DNA of 64,000 bases, taken from Arctopsyche grandis (lineage: Eukaryota > Arthropoda > Insecta > Trichoptera > Hydropsychidae). The notes under the pieces are model-generated. The model did not search any database and was not told the origin of the DNA. It was given only the letters and a program-made list of their open reading frames with translations. A program made the translations under genes and the position numbers. The DNA lies in contig NC_135362.1 of NCBI RefSeq assembly GCF_051622035.1, forward strand, positions 19,554,501 to 19,618,500, given 5' to 3'. Shown piece after piece: positions 44,190 through 59,829 of this stretch; the stretch's first letter is position 1; each line of letters opens with the position of its first letter.

Positions 44190-44583
44190 GGGTTTGGTGC
44201 ATCCGCTCTAAAATCGCCAGATTAACAGAACGGCAGCTTTAAACGTAATTCTCGTTTTCTCGAATGATAGATTGCACATCAGATGACGAATAACCTTTCG
44301 ATGTGCACAGATGCAATTATTAAAATTGAGTTGGATCTTTCTGGCGAGTTAAATAAGGCAAAATTCGGAACTTATCGAATCTTGCCTTATTAAACTCGCC
44401 TGAAAGATCCAACTCAATTTTAATAATTACCATTTTAATAATTGCATCTGTGCACATCCAAAGGTTACCCGTCATCTGATGTGCAATCTATCATTCGAGA
44501 AGATGAGAATTGCATTTAAAGCAGCCGTCTGTTAATCTGTCGTTCAATTTGTCTGGCGATTTTAGAGCGGATGCGCCGCATCC
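44190..44583. mobile_element. Fold-back MITE, 394 bp, about 180-bp inverted arms
   Basis: The left arm GGGTTTGGTGCATCCGCTCT...ATCGCCAG is mirrored at the right end, and the arms stay alignable almost to the centre (AATTCGGAACTTATCGAATC). CTACATAT is present at 44182-44189 and 44584-44591, an 8-bp duplication consistent with hAT. No coding sequence; transcripts would form a long hairpin. Confidence 0.88.
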
Positions 44584-44591
44584 CTACATAT

Positions 44592-44780
44592 TGTTCGTCG
44601 TTTAAAATCATACGTACGTATGTATTTTTGTATGTATATGCATGTACGTATGTATGTATGTACATACATATGTGCATGTATGTATATACATTTATACGTT
44701 ACGATACTTGAAAGGTCTTATTTGTGCACATATTTAGATATATACATACATACAAACATATGTACAAATATCCAGAAACA
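44592..44780. repeat. Dense TACATATGTA / TATGTACG microsatellite
   Basis: Interleaved ACGTACGTATGTATG, ATGTATGTACATACATATG and related palindromic units over about 190 bp. Confidence 0.8.
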
Positions 44781-44999
44781 TATTGACTCTTAATAAAAAT
44801 TATGATTTGTTAACTATTTCATAATGGAGAATAGGTGCATGAATAAAACTATTAAATGATTTTTTTTAAATGAAACATATTTTATTTTTATTTTTAACAG
44901 GTATACACCCATTTTTATAAAAACGACATTTTTTAGCAACATTGTACATAAGTATTATTCAAGACCAAATACAAATATGAATCATCAAACATTAAAATC

Positions 45000-45235
45000 A
45001 CCATAGATACATCTATGGACAATTTTTGCATCAATTTTCAACTCAAATTTTGCGAGAACTAGGGCAGGATTGCCAATTTAGTGGAACCCTTTCCAATGAA
45101 ATTAGATAAATTCGCGAACTCTGAAAGAAAGTTGGGGTCACATATCCAGCAATAAAGTCAGGGATAGAACCCCTGACTATGTACATAATCGAATGCATTA
45201 AACGCTAACCACTGGTCTATGTTGATGGTTGAATG
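45000..45235 (-). mobile_element. tRNA-headed SINE fragment
   Basis: On the minus strand it starts at GACCAGTGGTTAGCG (A-box-like), then GGTTCTATCCC (B-box-like), and then a body containing CAGAGTTCGCGAATTTATCT, TTTCATTGG and, near its 3' end, CATAGATGTATCTATGG. The body is shared with the other SINE copies in this window. Confidence 0.7.
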
Positions 45236-45380
45236 TACTGATGAATGTACTGTAAAACATATGTTTGGAAAAATGTTATTACAAATTTAATAACATATGA
45301 TTTTCACGTATTAAAATAAGTCCAATTTTAAGATAATAATTTTTGTTCTTTGTCAGATTAAAATTATGTATTACATGAGA

Positions 45381-45609
45381 CGTTATATTTGAAAGTGGTG
45401 GAAGTCATTTTCAGTTCCAAAAACAATATTTCTGTTAGACTTAATTCACAAATTGTTATCACTTATTTTAATTCGATGTCCAGAATTTCGGAAAAGCAGA
45501 ATAAACGTATTTTTACAGGCCACTAGTATTTTTAAATATTGTTAAGCCCAAAACATCTAATATATTGTTTTGCGAAATATTTCACTCATGCCACTTTCAA
45601 ATATAACGG
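45381..45609. mobile_element. MITE with CCGTTATATTTGAAAGTG ends, copy 2 (inverted)
   Basis: Homologous to 36858-37071 in reverse orientation, with the same ends and the shared internal blocks. TACATGAGACG at the left and the complement of TATATGAGCCG at the right suggest the inverted repeat extends a further 8-10 bp to a TA. Confidence 0.8.
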
Positions 45610-48280
45610 CTCATATATAGAAAAAAATATATAGAAACAGAGTAATATTTTTCTCCCAAACACCTCATTTATATGTATGTACATATGTAGGTATTACAGG
45701 TTTTGAAAATTTTTCATAGCGCGAAATCACACAGCGCGGGATGTGGTATGTGGTACGTCGACAAGTACGTCCTATATTTCTTAAAACCGTTACCGATCAC
45801 TGTCAAGCAAGGATAAATACAAGAATACAATTTTACTAAGCACTCAGGGGGTCTTTTTTTGACGCTGTGCACCGGGCATCGCATGATTGTACTGGGTATC
45901 GCATGCAGGGATGTTTAAAAGTATCTAAAAAAAATCATGTACCACGTCCTGCCGTGTGTGATTTCGCCCTTACAGTGAAAATCGAGATTTCCTGGTTCTA
46001 AAATTAGAATACACGCATTGAAACGTATGCATATGTGTGTATTTGTATAATAATTTCAAAATGCCACTAATTAATCAGATATTGTATTTCTATTATATGT
46101 ACATGTTTGGATTACTCCCGCATAAGGATCGACGGCCAACGTGTTCAAGAAAATAGGACAGATGCCCTATTGTTATATTAATTTGGTGTGCGATGTGGAG
46201 GGGCCCGGGATATTCGGACGGGTAATTGACATCAAAATGACTCGACATTGTCGAAGGATCACCCTGTCGGAGAGGAAGGTAGGGAGGGATGAGGAAGATG
46301 AGGGCAGGCGAAGCGGAGAAATAGAGGACACAGCAACAAAATACCTTTCCAGTCTCAAATAATTAATTACTTAAAACCCTCGTTAGCCGGACGGGCGGCC
46401 TTAAGTTGTCGCCCTTTGCCTTGTTCGACGTATTTATGATTTTGACTTAGCGACCGTGCCCGATCAATACGTTATGACTTACCCCACGCATGTACATAAA
46501 TATTATAATATACATATTATACATTTTTGACATGGCAATGCTTTGCGAGAATTAAATGAAACGTTCGTGATAATAAACGTTGGATTTTTTCCACGATTTA
46601 ATTGATTTAGAAGTGGGCGTGTTTCACATTTTGCGGTCGTAAAGGAGTCTTTGCGAATGTTGCGACATTTTACGATATTGAGCGTTACGTACACGTACAC
46701 GTACATGTGATGCGTGCACGCGCGACTTGTTTAATTCTCTTGCCGTAAAGAAGAAGGCTGACGACCGTAATATAAAGGGCATTAAAGAAAATGTAATGTA
46801 ATTACAAGCTATGAGGGTAGGGAGAAGGGATTGGGGGAGTAGAGAGTAGATTTATCTGATGCTGTGCGTGCAAAAACCACGTGGCCATTTTTGGATCGTT
46901 GCTGTTGCAACTCCGGCATAGTGAAACTTTAACATTGCATCGTAATTAATTAAAGGTTTTTATTTTTATTTCATTTGAGCTTTTACAATTTTTGCAGACA
47001 GCTACATACAACGACAGCTCATCCTGTGTACGAAATTTATTATATGTTATCGATAGTATTAATATGATTCACACATGATATCGATATATTTTTTTATAAT
47101 TTAACTTTAACAAAGGTGTAAAATTATGGTAAAGTCTGTATATTGCTAGTAAAATTATGATTTTATTACATCTACTACTAATTTAATTTTTATTTCATAA
47201 TCAACCAAAATTATTTATCACTAAAATTTTCATCCGGCTTACTTTTCTCTAACCATTCTTCTGTCGTATTGCCACTAGGGTTTCTGCCTTGGTCGACTTT
47301 ATGGAATTACAGAATTTTTGATATTCTGTGTCCTGGGAATTCTTATCACGAATCCCGGGAAAAATAATGCATTCAAAACGTTGTTTAAATGATTCAATAA
47401 AGGTGAATGTGAACTCTATGATGAAACTATTATGAAGCGAGTGTAACTTTCTTGTATTGCGTTTCGTCCACAATGGAAGACACTCTTTTAGATTCTGATA
47501 AAGATGAGACAATATTATGAAATGAAGAATTAAATAAGGAGTTATCAAAGACAAAACTACAAAATAACGTAAAGAAAATTGGAAATGAAAATATTCATGA
47601 CGACAGGAGAAACATCAAATAATTAAAAAATATATTTTCGATATAACCAACTTCGACCGAAATTTATAGTTTTTTCCATTGCTGGAAATATTGGTACCAA
47701 ATCTAGAAATAGGCTTTAGGATTCTCATTTAAATATTTTAGTGTTATCAAGAAGATATTTCAAATAAAGTTATTTTTATAATAACATTTTTTTCATTATA
47801 TAGATATATTGTTTATTTTTATAAATCAATAAATTATATATAAATAGAAAATAAATTAAATTTAAAACATATTTTTTTTATATTATGTGTCTCGGTATCG
47901 CGGGAATCCCGAGAATGATCCCGAGCTTCGTCCCGTGTCTTGGGAATGAAAAACCTTCATTTACCACCAATACACCTATCTTTTCCAAATTTTTTTAATT
48001 TATTTAGTAAAATTATACCAGAATGAAAGTGTTTGAAACTAAGAGCTATTTAAAAGATGTTCAGACGTTTAGCAGTCAGATGGACTTTGTAAAGGGTAAG
48101 GCCACGGGCACATTAGTTTTGGCCAGAATTGGCAGAAACAGATTTCTGGATCGAAATTCTTTCAGCCTCTTAGGTACATAAAGCTTGAGACCAACTTAGA
48201 ACCTTTGGAATATGACACTCACCTCTTAGGATATTAAGAAATTGATACTAAAAAAATCTATTTGTAGTATGAAATGAACA
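45610..48280. other. Gene-free region with a unique island
   Basis: An island of balanced composition lies at about 46130-46450. A purine-rich strip (AGGGTAGGGAGAAGG...) lies near 46815-46850. A CACGTACACGTACATG repeat is near 46690. Two GTCCTGGGAATTCTTATC/TCCCGGGA-type segments (about 47330-47360 and 47890-47945) are related. No gene was recognised. Confidence 0.4.
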
Positions 48281-48284
48281 AGAG

Positions 48285-50280
<1,996 letters not shown>

Positions 50281-50284
50281 AAGA

Positions 50285-50405
50285 AAATGTGTGGGATGAG
50301 ATGGATGAGAGTTGCGCAAAACAGAGACGAGTATGTAGAAGCGTGTTGGAGAGGCCTTATCCAGCAATGGATCGTGAATGGCTATAGATGATGATGATGA
50401 TATAT
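50285..50405 (+). mobile_element. LINE 3'-end fragment
   Basis: Contains GATGAGATGGATGAGAGTTG and GCGTGTTGGAGAGGCCTTAT, then ends ATGGCTATAGATGATGATGA. It is the 3' terminal piece of a non-LTR element with a GAT-repeat tail, the same family as the piece at 21430-21505. Confidence 0.65.
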
Positions 50406-50489
50406 ACATATATGTATGTATACAGTAGAAGGCGCAAGTAGTCCTAATGCTGGTCAATTATAAATCGATAAACAATTTATAGAGCAATT

Positions 50490-50805
50490 TTACGGAGAAT
50501 CAATAGAGGCATCTATGGATAAATTTGAGAAATATATTTATTTGCAGTATTTGAAATTGCTGAAATTGAAATTGCAGCATTGCATTTCTTGAAATTGCAG
50601 CATTGCTGAAAACTCAAAATTTGCAAGAAATAGGACAAGGTTGCCAATTTTTTTGAACCGTTTCAATGATAAATTCAGATAAATTGACTAATAGTAAACG
50701 ATCGAACTGGATGGTCTGGTCAGCTGCACCGGGCCAGGGAATGAACCCGTGACCACTTTGATGAAAGGATTACACGTTAACCACTGATCTACATATGTTG
50801 CTGGT
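50490..50805 (-). mobile_element. tRNA-headed SINE fragment
   Basis: The minus strand shows GATCAGTGGTTAACGTG and GGTTCATTCCC boxes, then body blocks (GACCAGACCATCCAG, AATTTATCTGAATTTATCAT, TTGGCAACCTTGTCC) and CATAGATGCCTCTATTG. Confidence 0.65.
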
Positions 50806-52344
50806 TATAAAAAAAATACATTATACAAATTTTATAATTTATAATTTGTAATAATTTAATGATTTATAATTGGTAACTTCTAATAATCTAAACCATTTAA
50901 AAAAATCTTGATGGTTTCTTTAAAATTAATGATTTTTGTCGATTCTTCTTTTTAATTTACTGCTATTTTCATTGTATTTATTATTATTATTTATATTTGC
51001 ATTTTAATTTTTTCTTTTTTTTTGTATTTTATACAATATCCTACATATGTACATATGTTTTATTTATTGCTTTGTATTTTCTTATTTGATTGTCTAAACC
51101 ACCTCTCTCAAGAATTTTAAATAGATAAATACAAAATGTACATATGTATAAGATATATGTATGTACATACGTATATATTTGCTTAGTACTTTTATAGCCT
51201 GTCCGAAATATTATTGAATATTTAACATTCTCTAATTACCAACACATATTACCAACAGGCGACACCTAACGTAGTATGTATATACATACATATGTACATA
51301 AATAATACTAATGACTTTGAAAAAAAATATAAAATAATATTTTTCATTTAGATCAGCATCTAATCCCAGTGTGGAAGAGCCTGTTGGGTGGGGGAGAGGA
51401 TAGGTTTATTGTGCGCGTCATGTCAGATACTAGTTTGGGTCATGTAAATGGCCTCCCTCCCGGTTTTAGTGGCGGATCCCGTCTCGAGGTCTAATAATTG
51501 CTTTTCGCGTTTTATGGGGGCCCATCGTCGTGTTTTTATAAGCGTCGAGAGGGTAGCGGCCAATTCCCCCGACCAGTGGCCAGTTTGATGGCTTCCACGT
51601 ATTTAGTGCACGTAAAAGAATTCCATGTACATACAAACACGACCGTATAAACAATTACGCTCTCGTACAATTCAGTTTCGTGGGGATTCACCGTCTACGT
51701 AGTTTGCCGAGTGCGTTTCCGGTTCCGGCTGCGCTTCGGCGCACTTTACTATTTTTACAGCTTTTGCTATTACATGCCTACATACATATGTTTGTGTGTA
51801 ATGGAACATAAAAATAGTATATATGTATATATGTACATATGTATATATTTATTTTTATAACCATTTGACAAGTAAACTTGAATTCACTCGTCCACACGTC
51901 ACTATTACATATGGAAAAAAAAATTTAATTAAAATCTTGCTGTAATATAATACTTATTATTAAATAGCAAATTGCCAATAAATTATTTCACAATTAACAA
52001 TTTTATACTAAAACTAACAACTATAATATAACATAGTTAACAAAATTAACAAAACTATAATTATTAACTCTAAAATAATATAATATAATTCCAAACAAAG
52101 CATTTTATTAAACTTACATATATAATTACGTCATCTTCCACAGAGGTATCCATTAACACCCCTCAAGAAAGCAGCAATGTTACTAGCATCTTTAATACAC
52201 TCATTTTGATATTTTTCATTTTACAAAAAAAAAGTGTTATTAGTGGACGCACAAAACTGGGCAAATTAAACAATTTTACGAAAACGATAGGACGAACGCA
52301 AAGCACGTTAAAATCGAGACTGTCCCGGGGGAAAAGGGGACGTT

Positions 52345-52895
52345 TGGTCACCCTAGTTAATAACCATTTAGATCTTGCCAGCAGCGTACCGGCCGGGATT
52401 TGAATCCACAACCTCCCTACTGGTTAGCAATGGTTTAGCTAGTGAGCTACGCTGTGACTAATATTTTATTTTTTTTATTTTACATATATACCAGGAAGGC
52501 CTTACAGGTAAATCCCAATGCGCCTTCCTGGCCAATTACAAATTACAAATGCAGCATTTTTATTACAAGTCGTTGAATTACGAGACACTGAAAAACTCGC
52601 AAATTAACGAGACATCTATGAATTGTACATAAATTTTATTGTACATTAATCATACATCAAATAGTGGTGACATAGTATGTAGGAAGGATTTTTAGCCAAT
52701 TTTTTTTCCGGGAACCGTTTCAACAATGAAATCAGAGAAAATTGGCAAACTCTGATAGGAAACGATCAACCTGGAGTCACAAATCCAGGTCTGACCAACA
52801 GCATACTCTGAAAAATACATTTTCATTCGAGGCCCGGGCCAGGTATCGAACCCCGGCGCCTCTCGACGCTAAGCAGAAGCTTATATGTGAAAGAA
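52345..52895 (-). mobile_element. SINE copy followed by a second tRNA-like head
   Basis: On the minus strand, bases 52895-52476 hold a SINE: a GGGGTTCGATACC B box, CAGACCTGGATTTGTGACTC, TTTGCCAATTTTCTCTGATT, ATAGATGTCTCGTTAATTTG and the GGCCAGGAAGGCGCATT tail. Directly past its tail, 52465-52345 is another tRNA-like head, GTAGCTCACTAGCTAAACC with GGATTCAAATCCC. A SINE inserted beside, or recombined with, a second one is the simplest reading. Confidence 0.7.
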
Positions 52896-52899
52896 CGCC

Positions 52900-55800
52900 A
52901 AAGAGTAGGTACTAATTAAGAATTTATGATCTACAGAAAACATGTACATACATAAATGTGGAAAGCTACGCAAGAGATTTAGCTTAAAGTTGTAAATGTA
53001 GAAAAATAAAGGAATTCAACATGTTTTACATATGTACATATATTAAATTACACGTTTGAGCCACATATGAATAACGAATACGTTTCAAGATGTCAAAAGC
53101 TGAGCGGAACTTATTGAATTTTCCCAAGCAATCGATGTCACCATTACGACACCATTACGGCTTAATGGTTTCGTTTCACATCCAGTCTTGAGTTACTTCC
53201 TTCACTAAAAATGTTAAAACTTTAAAAAGTAAGCTCATTTATATAAATTTGAAATTGAAAATCAGATTCATTCCACTACCTGCTAGTAGACGACGCCCAA
53301 AGTCTTCGTAATTATATATGTATGTATTTCCTTTAACCTAGTAAATGCACTGGATATACGGGACGGTCTGATTAGATGCAGCACAGCCGGAATTTCGTTC
53401 AAGTCAAAGTCTAATAGATGTGCCGAAGGAAATGTTTGAACGATAGTTATTAGCTTGCGGAATATACTATGTATGTTATGTTAGCGTTGCAAATTACGAT
53501 GTATACTTGTGTTTGTACCGTAAATAGCGATTGGGTCTATGCGGCGTCTTTTTGCCCATGGAAAGGGCGAAGAAGAAAACTACAATCCACGGTTCGCTCC
53601 AATTTATATAAATGATGACCATCATTGCTTTCCAGCCGATTTGTACCGGACATATTCTGTTACAGCTGACCGACCATTTTTTTCTTATTTTCCGCCCAGT
53701 CTGACCCTGATCGTGCCTTTTCGGCCGAAGCTGAGCTCTCTCGTACCGCGAAACCGAGTTTCGGACGCGTCCCTTTTACAGGGGCGCTCACATTAACCCG
53801 ACAAATAACCCTTTAGTAAAATTGTTTTTAAATGCGATAATTTGGATATATGGAGCAAGAAATGGAAGAGATTTTACTAAGATACGCAACACGCAAATAA
53901 AAAAAATAAATTAAAAAATCTAGTAAATGTACCTACTTGTTTAGATATTTCAATTATTTTATGAGAATATTCATGAAAAAATATTAAAATTTCATCGTAA
54001 AATGTGTCGAGGTTAAATTGAATGAATTACATTAAGCCTTTGTAGCTGTACACAAAACACGTTCGACCGCACGTACGCTTTGCGCCTCTGTCATCAGCGA
54101 CTACATCCTCATTATGTAGAGTCTCGTTCCTTCTCGCTTCCTCTGCTGGTTTATTTCGCATATATACACGATAGTTATATATTACATATAAATATAATGT
54201 AAGGTAATTTATAAGCGTGTGCGCGCACGTATTAATAGAAAAGTTGAGTGCGCACATTACACGCTTACCGATCCAACCCATTCGCGCGTTCGAAATGATG
54301 AATGGGTACGTGTGTCTTTGTGGATGTCTATATGTGTGTACGCTCCAGTGCATGCTTAGGCGCATCTGACGTCACCTATCGCTCAATATCAGGAGCACAT
54401 TTCCCCGACTTCCCCGCTACCCCGCATCTTCTCGACACGACTGATCGACGCGTCCGCCACATATTCACAAACATATATATGTACATACATACATCGCGTC
54501 CGTTTTTATATATATTATTCAACTGTATTTGCAAAAACTGATTCCAGTATTCATTATCCACTAAAATCACTTTTTTTTAAATGGATATAATTACAATTTC
54601 ATGGAGATAGCGAAAATAAAGTGTCTGTTTATTGCATAATATCATAGTAATTGATAGTCTATGTTTTTTTTTACATTGTGATTCAATGAAAAATTTAAGT
54701 AGGTATTATATATAAATTATGTACATATGTATGTAGTTGATCAATGGTTGTCGATTTGCGCCATCAAATGTTTCCTTTTTCTAGTGCGCATGGGGAAATA
54801 AGATGTATCCACCCAATCATCAATATCCAGGGGCTATGGGGTTAGTTTCATCCCTTGGTACCTCACTCCAAACGACCTCATCCTAGACCACGCATCCCTC
54901 AACCGCCTTCCAGATACATACATAGGCCCCGTCCTGGAACGGAAATGTCTGGTCGAGACGCAATGAAATGACGCGTTAAATGCCCCGTATACTATGCATA
55001 TTTAATTTAACTTTCATAAATTTTACTCTAGGTGTAATACATATAAACGAATATCCTAACAGCGTTGAAATTTACAGTTGGAAATGCGCAGGGGGTGGTG
55101 AATGCACTCGTCGGGAAACAAACCGGCGAATAATTCCGAATAGTTCGGCACTTTGCGAAATTCCCGAGATCCACTTGTTCGGAATGGAATTATGGTTACT
55201 CGGTTGTGTACAAAGCTTACGAAGTCTACGCCCTCGCAGCTACGCCACCGGTACAAACTTATCATTAGAGAATTTCATCGATTGATCAGTCATCTTTATT
55301 TGAAAACTTTTACGCTCAATTATTGCATATTGAATAGAAAATTCGTATGATCAAGTTTAAGCGTTCCGTAACCATCCGTAATCAAAACATCAAACGAAAA
55401 TGAATAGGCATATCGAAGGAGATTGAACCGGATAAGTTTTTCATACATACTCCCTTTTTCTTATTTCGCAAAGCTTTTCATATATATTAATCCCGCCGTA
55501 AATGTGGGTCATAAATAAATTGGATTGTACGTCTCATCATATCGCGGTCTCCCCTTCGGCTGCTTGTGAGTGGATGAGAAAGATGAAAGTGGAAAAGGAA
55601 GGTGGCAGACCAACGAGAGGAACGGCATATGACATCATTGTCGTTGTACATACCTATATAAATACATATAAGTACATATATATGTAAGATTTGTATAATA
55701 TCTGTGTTTTTTTTTCGATAAGAAGTGTAACTTTATACAAAATGCTAATGGTTAAATACTAAATAAAACATAATTTAATTTATTTACATACGTGAAAGTA

Positions 55801-56145
55801 TACCGCATTTTTATTTAGGCAATCGTTTTAAAATACATCTCTAGCATTGAATTAAAGGTTTTATTGTATTCGATCATATCCACATTGATACACTTTTTTC
55901 GAACGAAAGTCTATATATGTACATACATGCAATTTTTATTCATCTCATATATGTACATGTGTTTGTACACGTATCTACACACACCCCTATATATGTAAAT
56001 AAATTTTATTTTATTTTTTCAATCAATCATACACACTCGTCTAACAGATTGCTCCAATGCAACAAGTGCGGTATACAGGTTAAGAATTATTTAAAGAGGT
56101 ATGCCCATTTATTAAACACGACATCTATAGTATAGTAAAACGAAT
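52900..56145. other. Gene-free region with unique islands
   Basis: Balanced islands at about 53380-53800, 54020-54460 and 55060-55290. TACATATGTA repeats are near 54480, 54720 and 55640-55690. No frame is bounded by convincing splice sites. Confidence 0.4.
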
Positions 56146-56149
56146 AACA

Positions 56150-56370
56150 GCCACAGAGACATCAATGGACAAATTTTTGCAGTATTTTCAAATCGAGATG
56201 CTAAATAACTAGAATTTTTGTGAAAGGGTTAGGACAGAGTTGCCAATTTGTTGGAACCGTTTCAATTAAATCAAATAAATTGGCAAACTCTGATAGGAAA
56301 CAATCGATCTTGGAGTCGCATATTCAAGATCTGGGATATAACCTGTGACCACACAATTAAAAGCATACAT
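56150..56370 (-). mobile_element. SINE body fragment
   Basis: The minus strand has ATATGCGACTCCAAGATCGA, CAGAGTTTGCCAATTTATTT, AAACGGTTCCAACAAATTGG and TCCATTGATGTCTCTGTGG. The tRNA-like head is degraded. Confidence 0.6.
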
Positions 56371-56399
56371 ACATATGTCATCTTGTGAAACTAACTTGT

Positions 56400-57890
56400 A
56401 AAATAAGTATGTGCATACATATATCTAAAATTAGATTTTGTTTGAGAGATAATGAATACTGTTTTATCGAGCATGTGTAGTATTATATCATTTTTTATGT
56501 CGTTGCTTTTAGAGTTTTGTTCATAAAACTTTAAATAGATGTGGGTTTGGAATATTTCGAAAAGAAAAAATAAAAATATGGGTTTCCTCCAAAATTGGAT
56601 TTATGAGGCTTAAAAGTTGCTGTACATTTGGTTATATAATATATGTATGAAGGCTGAATTTTTTATGAAATTATTAAGTATTGGTTTTTCATATTCAATA
56701 TATAAATCCAATTTTAATGCATATAAATCTTATAATACATAGTTAGCTGAAGAATACACATTGATTTTTTTTGTAATGTATGCTTTGTAACTGGATGTTT
56801 GCTACAGCTCGGTATGAAATATTGAAATAAAAAAAAACATACGTGAAACAGTACTAGTCGTATAAAAAGCGTTGTAGATTTATTTTGTAAGGAGAAAGCT
56901 TTTAGTTTTCTAGTTTCTTTTACCTCTTTCCGGCGGGCATTCTTTAATCCCTCGCTTCTGGAATTAATCCGTAACCGTGTAATCTTCATTGTAGTGGCTG
57001 CGGTTTCTGTATTTGAACTTTTATTTCTATTTTTTTTCCTTCGAGTCGAAAAACGAAGAGAAGTGTTTGCACAGCATTGTTTATTTCGGGCAGTCGGCTC
57101 TTCCTCTATTCCTCCAGGTGTGATTTAAAGGATAAAATTACAAATAAATTTTGCGAGGTATATTGTGCACGTTTGGGGTTGGTCGGCTCCTTCCGTGCGA
57201 AAGCTTTCATTACGTAATTGAAAACTGCGAAGCTTTCGCGACGGCATAATAAAACCGAACAATACAAACAAAACGCGGGTGTCGAAGGCCGAACGACATC
57301 GTCTTCTTCTATTGAGTTACAGTTTCGACAGGGGGTATTCGAGGTGTCGTCGACGAAATTTCACCGAAGGGGTGGTTCGAGGGGGTCGATGGAACCGACG
57401 GGGATGAGAGAGAGGGCGGGGGTGTGAGCTAAGCCGGCGATCTGCATAATTTTCAAGTAAGAGCTTCGGGTCGCGCCGTTTTTTTTCTCTTCTTAATACT
57501 TCATAGAAATGAGAGCATCGCTACGTTGGGGTGGGTAATCCTGGATTAGGGGAGCCGTTGGCTTCCTAGTTCACGGTCCGCTATTTGCTTTACTTTGGAA
57601 TATCATTTTCATCAACATTTCTTATTCGTTCGTCAATGCCAGCGAGCCTGTCCTCTCTTTGTCTCAATGCGAAATTCGTTCGAATATTACGTACACGGGC
57701 GGATTCGCTTTGATCGCGGATGTTCAAAATTTTAAAATTCATGCTGCGAAATATACAAACAGTTTTTGAACGATGGAAGTAAAATAAATGGACCGGGGGG
57801 GGGGGGGGGTGAGAGGGGCGAAATAACACATGTTTTTAATCAAAACAAAATATTTCAGCAAAAAATAATAAACAAAGGGTTTTGATTCTA
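56400..57890. other. AT-rich spacer with one island
   Basis: A GC-balanced island spans about 57040-57600, and a poly-G run lies near 57796-57809. No gene was recognised. Confidence 0.4.
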
Positions 57891-57898
57891 TCAGGGCA

Positions 57899-58745
57899 AT
57901 AGATTCGGAGCATTTCAAGCAGAGTTGGAGTCGTAATAATGAGAACCTATGAAGAAAATTATATAAAATATAGAGTGAAAAAAGAAAAAGTTTAAACAAT
58001 TGAAATCTGACATAGCGAAAAGTGAGAAAAGTCTAAACAAACGCTTTACTTGTTTAGAGCAATTATTCGTGGGAGAATTTTCAAACGAGTCTAATACGAT
58101 ATTTTTTCACCATCGTAATGGCGGAGGATACGTTTACTTATATTGATAACTAAAATGAGCAATATGGCAAAGTATGAAAACGATCGGATAAGAGGCAAAA
58201 TTTTTTCATAATTGTAATAGTAAGTGAAATGTATAAGAAGTATGTAAAAAATCAAACGACTCCGACTCCTTTTTATTATTTTCTCTATTACAGTATGTGT
58301 CAACTAGAGTCTCCAATTTTAATGAAGTAAATCCACTGATAAATTGAAATTTAATAATTTCCTTGTAAAAATCATAAATTTAAAATATTATACATTATAA
58401 ATAAGATCGTTGAATATTTATTTTCTTGTATTTTTATATATTTTTTATTTTAATTTTTTTGTGTATGAAATTCATACGCATATGTATGTACACTATGAAT
58501 GTACTTACTTTTTATTTATACCTATTACGTTACCAATAATTCAATAAATTTGGTAACATGTGAACTATTAGTGATTATTTTTTTAATTCCTTTCATTTTT
58601 TATCTCTTGAATATCGCTATTATTTTAATTATTAATAATTTAATACGTTAGCAAAGTCAACTTTAATAAAATCATTCAAGTTTAAGTCGGAGTCGGAGTA
58701 GAATCACAAAGAAAAGTTCGAGTTGGAGTCGGTAATTTTTTTGTA
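57899..58745. mobile_element. Relative of the hAT-like element at 31771-32817
   Basis: Starts AGGGCAATAGATTCGGAGCATTTCAAGC-like sequence (AGGGC, then CGGAGCATTTCAAGCAGAG) and contains GACTCCGACTCC, CAGTATGTGTCAACTAG, AAGTAAATCCACT and CGCTATTATTTTAATTA blocks in the same order as the first copy. It ends among GTCGGAGTCGGAGT repeats. The nested insertions of the first copy are absent here, giving an unoccupied version. Confidence 0.7.
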
Positions 58746-59829
58746 CATAGACATAAAATTTTATACAAAGTATGAACTTTCAAGAGTCATAAATTTCTTT
58801 AGATTAGACCTATTGTTCAATATTTTCTCATTTACTTATTTTATATTATTTTTTGATATTAATTCGCTAATTGATTTTTTCCAAATTTGAGTCATTTCTA
58901 AATCGTTTTCGCGTCTCCGACACATGTAGTTTTAATCATGTCTATTTAAAAAAAAAAGCATGCACACATAAATATGTAGGAATTGTTGGCTTAATAGTCC
59001 AGGATCTACTCTACACTACATACTATAATAAACTCGTGAACTGATTGCAATTTATTAAGCTTTTGTGCGAACTATACATATGTACACATGTACTATTAGA
59101 GTTACGAGAAAATAGCGATATGCGTATCTTTGCATGATTTCCGTTATTTAAATGAATTCAATGAACTCTCACTGAATCAAAAGTAGCTTTTACATATGTA
59201 AAATAAGTAAGTTAATTATAAACAATTTTGGACGGCAGTTTATGATTAATAATGATACAAACTGATATGTAATATAAAAAGAATCATGTGAAGGATACTG
59301 ACATAGTATATTATATACGATGCACTGAATAAGACGGGAGCGAGCTTTCATACCATGATAACAAGTTGTCCATTAAATAGAAGCGGCTGTAAGCTGTTTT
59401 GTTGCAATAACGTTAAAGCCTCGGGGCCGTAACTGGAGCTTATAGAACTTTGTCCTCAGCCCGCAAAGCTTCGCCTTTCATTTCTCTTGGCTTTTTCATG
59501 CGATTTTATCGAATTATTGGAAATTTTATACCTCGAGATTTCATCCCCGAGATTTTCCGTTTCAAAATAAAAATTTTCTCACAGACGACACTATTTGAAA
59601 ATCGGAGCTGTTTGAATTTAATTATATTTATTTGTATCCAACATATAAAATGATGGTTAGTTATTTATATGAATAAAGGTGTATGTGCAGTTTGTTAACA
59701 TGCAAAAAAATCGATATTGGACAGTACAGACATATTCACACATACCGGCAGAATTATTAAATACTAATAGCTATGAAAGCATTTTCGATACAAATTGAGC
59801 GCAAATGTTTGGAAACTTGTACAAGACAA

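Noticed and set aside
52370-52465. Possible tRNA gene on the minus strand (GGATTCAAATCCC)
   Set aside because: No matching acceptor stem was found. It is better explained as a tRNA-derived SINE head.
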